9,429 nt of DNA from Bauldia sp. (GTDB lineage: Bacteria > Pseudomonadota > Alphaproteobacteria > Rhizobiales > Kaistiaceae). Where the stretch lies: positions 1 through 9,429 of the forward strand of contig JAGRKY010000553.1 in NCBI GenBank assembly GCA_020442095.1, given 5' to 3'. A program made the position numbers and the translations under genes. The number at the start of each line of letters is the position of its first letter. The first letter of the stretch is position 1. The notes beneath the pieces were generated by a model. It made no database searches. It was not told the origin of the DNA and saw only the letters and a list, made by a program, of their open reading frames with translations. This document shows, in pieces, positions 6,272-9,429 of this stretch.

Positions 6272-7234
6272 GTGGCCGCTCTGACTTATGACGATTTCTT
6301 CGACGCGCTTGGCGACCGCGAGTCCGGCGGCGACTACAAGGCCGTCAATACGCTCGGCTATCTCGGCAAGTATCAGTTCGGAGAGCTGGCGCTCATCGAC
6401 GTCGGCTATTACACAGCGGACCAGACGTCGAGCAACGACTGGCACGCCGCCAACTGGACGGGCAAGAGCGGCGTTCGTTCCCAAGCCGATTTCCTCGCCA
6501 ACCCCGTCGCCCAGGACAAGGCGATCCACGCCTATATGGACCTCCAGTGGTCGTATCTGGCGAGCGTCTGGGAATATGTCGGCCAGAAGATCGACGGCCT
6601 CAAGATCACGGCCTCGGGCCTGCTCGCCGGCGCTCATCTGGTCGGCGCGGGCACGGTCGCCGAATTCCTGAGCTCCGGTGGCAAGAACGTTCCGCACGAC
6701 GCCTATAGTACGTCGGTCACCGAATATCTCTCGCTGTTCGCCGGCTACCAGACCCCCTTCTCGGTCGATCACTCCGCAGACGAGGACATCACGGGTAGCC
6801 GGTATGCCGATGTCATCCGCGGACGCGGCGGCGATGACGTTCTGACCGGGCTCAATGGGCGCGACCGGCTCAAGGGCGGCGGTGGCGACGACACGATCGA
6901 TGGCGGCAAGGGACCGGACTTGATGGTCGGCGGGCCGGGCAGCGACACCTTCGTCTTCCGCGCCAGGCTGTCGGGCAAGCCCGACGTCATCAAGGATTTC
7001 TCGCCCGGCAACGACACCATCGCCCTGGATCACAACGTCTTCGGCCTGCTGCCGAAGGGGCCCCTCGACGACGGCGCGCTCCATGTCGGTTCCGCCGCGA
7101 AACACGCCGGCGGGCCGCTCTTCTACGACACCAAGACGGGCGAGCTGATCTACGACGGGAACGGCCACGCGGTGGTCTTCGCGGTCCTCGCCAAGGGGCT
7201 CGACCTGAGCGCCGACGACTTCCTGGTTATCTGA
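6272..7234 (+). CDS. RTX calcium-binding protein with N-terminal lysozyme-like domain
   Basis: This 320-residue protein probably leaves the cell by a type I secretion system. It has no Sec or Tat signal, contains RTX nonapeptides, and ends in an acidic-then-hydrophobic tail, L-S-A-D-D-F-L-V-I, typical of alphaproteobacterial RTX proteins. Residues about 5-165 resemble a lysozyme/lytic-transglycosylase-like domain: D-R-E-S-G-G at 15-20 with E17 as the candidate catalytic acid, A-V-N at 24-26, G-Y-L-G-K-Y-Q-F-G at 29-37, W-T-G-K at 62-65, and A-S-G-L-L-A-G-A-H-L-V-G-A-G at 114-127. Residues about 174-228 hold five or six Ca-binding repeats such as G-R-G-G-D-D-V-L-T-G at 184-193 and G-G-G-D-D-T-I-D-G at 203-211. 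Peptidoglycan or another GlcNAc-containing glycan is the likely target. Activity is not proven by the sequence. No secretion ATPase or adaptor gene is present in the window. The 3' end overlaps the convergent aldolase gene by 8 bp. Confidence 0.86.
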   Translation: MAALTYDDFFDALGDRESGGDYKAVNTLGYLGKYQFGELALIDVGYYTADQTSSNDWHAANWTGKSGVRSQADFLANPVAQDKAIHAYMDLQWSYLASVWEYVGQKIDGLKITASGLLAGAHLVGAGTVAEFLSSGGKNVPHDAYSTSVTEYLSLFAGYQTPFSVDHSADEDITGSRYADVIRGRGGDDVLTGLNGRDRLKGGGGDDTIDGGKGPDLMVGGPGSDTFVFRARLSGKPDVIKDFSPGNDTIALDHNVFGLLPKGPLDDGALHVGSAAKHAGGPLFYDTKTGELIYDGNGHAVVFAVLAKGLDLSADDFLVI

Positions 7235-8348
7235 CCTCCGCCGCGGCCGGCCCGCGCGCACCCATCCGGCCGTCGACCGGCACCGGCGTCACGCCATCGT
7301 CGTCGAGCAGCCACAGCGTCGGGTGGAGGTTGATCGTCGGGTCGATGTGGCGCGGCAGCAGGAAGGTCCGGTCGCCGACCGCGATTCCGTTTTCCGGCGT
7401 GACCGCGATGGTGGTGTGCTCGTCCGAGAAGCGGAGCGGCGCGCTGGTGTCGCCCGTCCATACCGGGTGGCCGTTGTCGACACCGATATGCTTCAGCCCG
7501 ACATCGAGCACGATCCGCTCCGGCGAGCGATGGATCACCGTCGCCAGGCAGAACAGCGCACGCGGGTATTCGAGATCGGGGAAGCCGCCGTAGATCTGGT
7601 CCATCAGCAGGTAGGAGCCGACCTGGATGTCGGTCCAGACGTCCATCTCCGCCATGAAGGGCAGGTGCGCCGTCGCGCAGCCGGCGACCATCGGCACCGC
7701 CACGCCATGCGCCTTCAGCCGCTCGGCCGCATGCCGCGTCAGCGCCAGCGCCTCCATGGCCGCGGGCTTGCGCTTCACCGGATCGGCGATTTGCGAATTC
7801 TGACCGTCATAGGATTGCAGCCCGGCGAAATGGAGCACGTCGGAGGCCGCGATCGCATCTGAGAGCTCGATCAGCGCGTCGGAATCGACCGGCACTCCGC
7901 AGCGCTTCATGCCGACGTCGATCTCGATGAGCACGCCGAAGCTTACGCCGGCGCGCCGTGCGGTCGCCTCCAGCAGGTCGACATGGACCGGCGCGTCGAC
8001 CAGCACGGATACATCCGCCGATTTCGCTGCCTCGGCGAGTTCGTCGAGGGCGGCCGGGTCGACGACCTGGTTGGTCACCATGATGTCGCGGATGCCGGTC
8101 CGGGCGAGCACCACTGCCTCCCAGGTGGTCTGGCAGCAGATCGTATCGGCGCCTTCGGAGAGCTGCATGCGGGCGAGCGCGCTGCACTTGTGCGCCTTGA
8201 AATGCGGCCTGAGCCGCTGCCCCGGCCCGAGGCTCGCCACGGCGCGCTTGTGGTTGGCGCGGGCCTTCGCCATGTCGACGACCAAGGCCGGCGTCGGCAC
8301 GTCGCGCAACAGGTCGAGCGGGGGCAGGGAGATGGCGGCAGCGCTCAC
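7227..8348 (-). CDS. PLP-dependent D-threonine aldolase-like enzyme (DSD1/alanine racemase-fold family)
   Basis: This 373-residue cytoplasmic enzyme has the fold-type III layout: an N-terminal alanine-racemase-like PLP barrel and a C-terminal metal-binding domain. R-P-H-F-K-A-H-K at 47-54 gives K51 as the PLP lysine. Other family signs are P-T-P-A-L-V-V-D at 18-25, a Q-T-T-W-E-A segment, I-E-I-D-V-G-M-K-R-C-G, and S-Y-L-L-M-D. Near the C-terminus, R-H-I-D-P-T-I-N-L-H at 333-342 gives H334-x-D336. In this family an H-x-D metal pair is the D-threonine/3-hydroxy-D-aspartate aldolase pattern, while D-serine dehydratases have H-x-C. The likely reaction is metal- and PLP-dependent retro-aldol cleavage of a D-3-hydroxy amino acid to glycine and an aldehyde. 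The exact substrate is open. The start is GTG 8348, with GAGG (8359-8356) 7 nt upstream; an in-frame TTG at 8384 would add 12 unconvincing residues. It has no functional link to the surface genes that I can see. Confidence 0.87.
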   Translation of the reverse strand: MSAAAISLPPLDLLRDVPTPALVVDMAKARANHKRAVASLGPGQRLRPHFKAHKCSALARMQLSEGADTICCQTTWEAVVLARTGIRDIMVTNQVVDPAALDELAEAAKSADVSVLVDAPVHVDLLEATARRAGVSFGVLIEIDVGMKRCGVPVDSDALIELSDAIAASDVLHFAGLQSYDGQNSQIADPVKRKPAAMEALALTRHAAERLKAHGVAVPMVAGCATAHLPFMAEMDVWTDIQVGSYLLMDQIYGGFPDLEYPRALFCLATVIHRSPERIVLDVGLKHIGVDNGHPVWTGDTSAPLRFSDEHTTIAVTPENGIAVGDRTFLLPRHIDPTINLHPTLWLLDDDGVTPVPVDGRMGARGPAAAEVR

Positions 8349-8355
8349 GGCAATA

Positions 8356-8359
8356 CCTC
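8356..8359 (-). promoter_or_regulatory. Ribosome binding site GAGG deciding the aldolase start
   Basis: On the minus strand, GAGG (8359 to 8356) lies 7 nt before GTG 8348. This spacing favours 8348 over the upstream TTG at 8384, which has no SD-like sequence before it. Confidence 0.55.
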
Positions 8360-8497
8360 GGTGTGGTTGGATTTTTTCTGACAACGCGACGGAGCCGCCG
8401 CGGCACTTTTCTTAGCGCAGATCGGGCATCCGGTCGCCGGACAATTCAGCGCGCCGGGGCCTTTCGCGCGCACCCGCGCGGGCGTCCGGGCGGGGCG

Positions 8498-8526
8498 TTG
8501 ACTTCCCGTCGTCCGGGTGGTGAATG
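8498..8526 (+). promoter_or_regulatory. Weak candidate promoter for the inositol monophosphatase gene
   Basis: TTGACT at 8498-8503 is a good -35 (five of six bases). At the ideal 17-nt spacing, the -10 position reads TGAATG (8521-8526), which matches poorly. If used, the leader would be about 25 nt and include the GAGAGG ribosome binding site at 8546-8551. Confidence 0.25.
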
Positions 8527-8556
8527 GCGGCGTCTCCCCTGACTTGAGAGGTATCC

Positions 8557-9342
8557 GTGGTGACCGAGGATCTCGCCGCGCGTCTGCGCATCGCCGAGGC
8601 TGTCGTGCGCGAGGCCGGGGCGCTTGCCCTCGGCTATTTCCGCCGCCGTCATGAGCTGAAGATCGACGCCAAGGGCCTGCAGGACCTGGTCAGCCAGGCC
8701 GATCGCGAATCCGAGGAGCTGATCTTCGCCCGGATTTCGGAAGCCTTTCCCGAGGATTCCTTCCTCGGCGAGGAGGGCGGTCTCAGACGCAAGGGACCGC
8801 TGATGTGGGTGGTCGATCCGATCGACGGCACGGCCAATTTCGTCCGCGGCATCCCGCACTGGTGCGTGTCGATCGGCCTCGTCACCGAGTCCCGCTCGCT
8901 GCTCGGCGTGCTCTATGATCCGGTCGTCAACGAACTCTTCGCCGCGGTTGCCGGCGGCGGCGCGACCCTCAACGGCGAGCCGATCCGTGTCACCGGCGAG
9001 ACCGACCTCACCCGCGCCCGCGTCGGTATCGGCTTCAGCCACGCGAGCGATATCGCCCGCCACAGCCGGGACGTCCGCACCGTCCTCGAGGCGGGCTGCG
9101 ACTATCTCAAGTCCGGCTCCGGCGCCCTCGGCCTCGCCAATGTGGCCGCGGGCAGGCTCGACGCCTATTTCGAACGCCGCATCAATCTCTGGGACGTCGC
9201 CGCCGGGTTGGTCATCGTCGAGGAGGCCGGCGGCCGGCTAAGCGATTTCATGACGCCGGACATCATCGCCAGGGCCAACGAGCTCCTCGTCGCCAGCCCC
9301 GGCCTTTTCGACCCGCTGCGCCGGCTGCTCCCGGCCGTATGA
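8557..9342 (+). CDS. suhB: Inositol monophosphatase family protein (SuhB-like)
   Basis: This 261-residue Mg-dependent sugar-phosphate phosphatase has the normal family length. The metal and catalytic motifs are complete: D49 in V-S-Q-A-D (45-49), G-E-E-G-G at 71-75, D-P-I-D-G-T-A-N-F at 87-95, and L-W-D-V-A-A-G at 211-217 with D213. The G-S-G-A-L-G-L-A-N-V-A-A-G-R segment at 187-200 is also characteristic. The family hydrolyses myo-inositol-1-phosphate and related substrates. Some alphaproteobacterial members act as histidinol phosphatases or on other phosphates, but the T-A-N-F-V-R-G-I-P-H region resembles SuhB more than HisN, so the symbol is tentative. The start is GTG 8557 or the adjacent GTG 8560. 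GAGAGG at 8546-8551 precedes both, and an in-frame TGA at 8545-8547 rules out anything longer. A convergent gene appears to follow 28 bp downstream. Confidence 0.92.
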   Translation: MVTEDLAARLRIAEAVVREAGALALGYFRRRHELKIDAKGLQDLVSQADRESEELIFARISEAFPEDSFLGEEGGLRRKGPLMWVVDPIDGTANFVRGIPHWCVSIGLVTESRSLLGVLYDPVVNELFAAVAGGGATLNGEPIRVTGETDLTRARVGIGFSHASDIARHSRDVRTVLEAGCDYLKSGSGALGLANVAAGRLDAYFERRINLWDVAAGLVIVEEAGGRLSDFMTPDIIARANELLVASPGLFDPLRRLLPAV

Positions 9343-9350
9343 CCGGGAGC
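9327..9350. terminator. Perfect 8-bp hairpin across the phosphatase stop codon
   Basis: GCTCCCGG (9327-9334) pairs exactly with CCGGGAGC (9343-9350) around an 8-nt loop that contains the TGA stop (9340-9342). There is no T-tract on either strand, so this is not a standard intrinsic terminator. Its position between two convergent genes still suggests a role in ending transcription or protecting the 3' end. Confidence 0.4.
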
Positions 9351-9370
9351 GCCGGGTTCGGGATCGCGTC

Positions 9371-9429
9371 CTAGCCGCTCTTCGCTTCCGCCTCGGCGAC
9401 GTGCCGCTTGACGGCGAAGAAGCTGTCCG
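9371..9429 (-). CDS. C-terminal fragment of an unidentified minus-strand gene
   Basis: Reading leftward from the right edge, one frame gives D-S-F-F-A-V-K-R-H-V-A-E-A-E-A-K-S-G and then TAG (9373-9371). The alternating charged and alanine residues look like a natural helical C-terminus. The codons carry the G/C-ending bias of the other genes. Eighteen residues are too few to name a family, and a chance open frame is possible. Confidence 0.35.
   Translation of the reverse strand, partial: DSFFAVKRHVAEAEAKSG

Larger units (their letters stand above)
8349..8556. other. Divergent intergenic region between aldolase and inositol monophosphatase genes
   Basis: This 208-bp region carries no supported gene. 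It contains a small GC palindrome (TCCGG-N3-CCGGA, 8429-8441), a CGCGCG-N4-CGCGCG hairpin (8465-8480), and two near copies of GTCCGGG (8484-8490 and 8511-8517) flanking a candidate -35 box. For the leftward aldolase gene I could not place a convincing promoter. Confidence 0.45.

Noticed and set aside
6778..6960. DNA-level tandem repeats in the RTX region as a CRISPR or satellite
   Set aside because: They are fully explained as codons for glycine/aspartate-rich calcium-binding nonapeptides in an intact reading frame.
6203..7261. 352-codon open frame antisense to the RTX gene
   Set aside because: The RTX repeats and lysozyme-like motifs on the sense strand fix the real frame. The antisense frame mirrors the repeats.
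8349..8384. Upstream TTG start (8384) for the aldolase
   Set aside because: The added residues lie before the conserved N-terminus of the family, and the GAGG site fits GTG 8348.

Overview
The window is GC-rich, and its genes carry strong third-position G/C bias. It looks like an alphaproteobacterial chromosome, probably Hyphomicrobiales (Rhizobiales)-like. This rests on gene content and style: GTG/TTG starts, a Tat-exported DUF3131 protein, a small RTX protein with a typical alphaproteobacterial C-terminus, and a SuhB-like phosphatase. The genus cannot be named from the sequence alone. No rRNA, tRNA, CRISPR array, insertion sequence or phage gene was seen.

Region 1 (1-1877). A minus-strand gene runs off the left edge. 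It encodes a Tat-type exported protein whose visible C-terminal part enters a DUF3131 domain. A 147-bp, comparatively AT-rich divergent spacer (1731-1877) separates it from the next gene. The spacer holds a plausible sigma70-type promoter and an inverted repeat centred on its -10 box.

Region 2 (1878-7234). Three plus-strand genes encode surface or secreted proteins. The first is a very large single-chain polysaccharide machine: an N-terminal membrane anchor, a periplasmic GH18-like domain, a NodB-type polysaccharide deacetylase, and a cytoplasmic processive family-2 glycosyltransferase with its membrane helices. It is followed by a small secreted double-psi beta-barrel-like protein with four cysteines, and then by an RTX calcium-binding protein with an N-terminal lysozyme-like domain and no Sec signal (type I secretion expected). 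With the divergent DUF3131 gene, this looks like a locus for making, trimming and remodelling an amino-sugar exopolysaccharide or the nearby cell wall. That joint function is inference. The most notable details are the GH18-like domain lacking its catalytic glutamate and a basic C-terminal tail of three 17-residue repeats on the synthase.

Region 3 (7227-9429). These are ordinary metabolic genes. A PLP enzyme of the D-threonine aldolase/D-serine dehydratase-like family lies on the minus strand and overlaps the RTX gene end-to-end by 8 bp. Divergent from it is a complete inositol-monophosphatase (SuhB-like) gene. A perfect 8-bp hairpin spans that gene's stop codon. The last 59 bases appear to hold the C-terminal end of a convergent minus-strand gene that cannot be identified.
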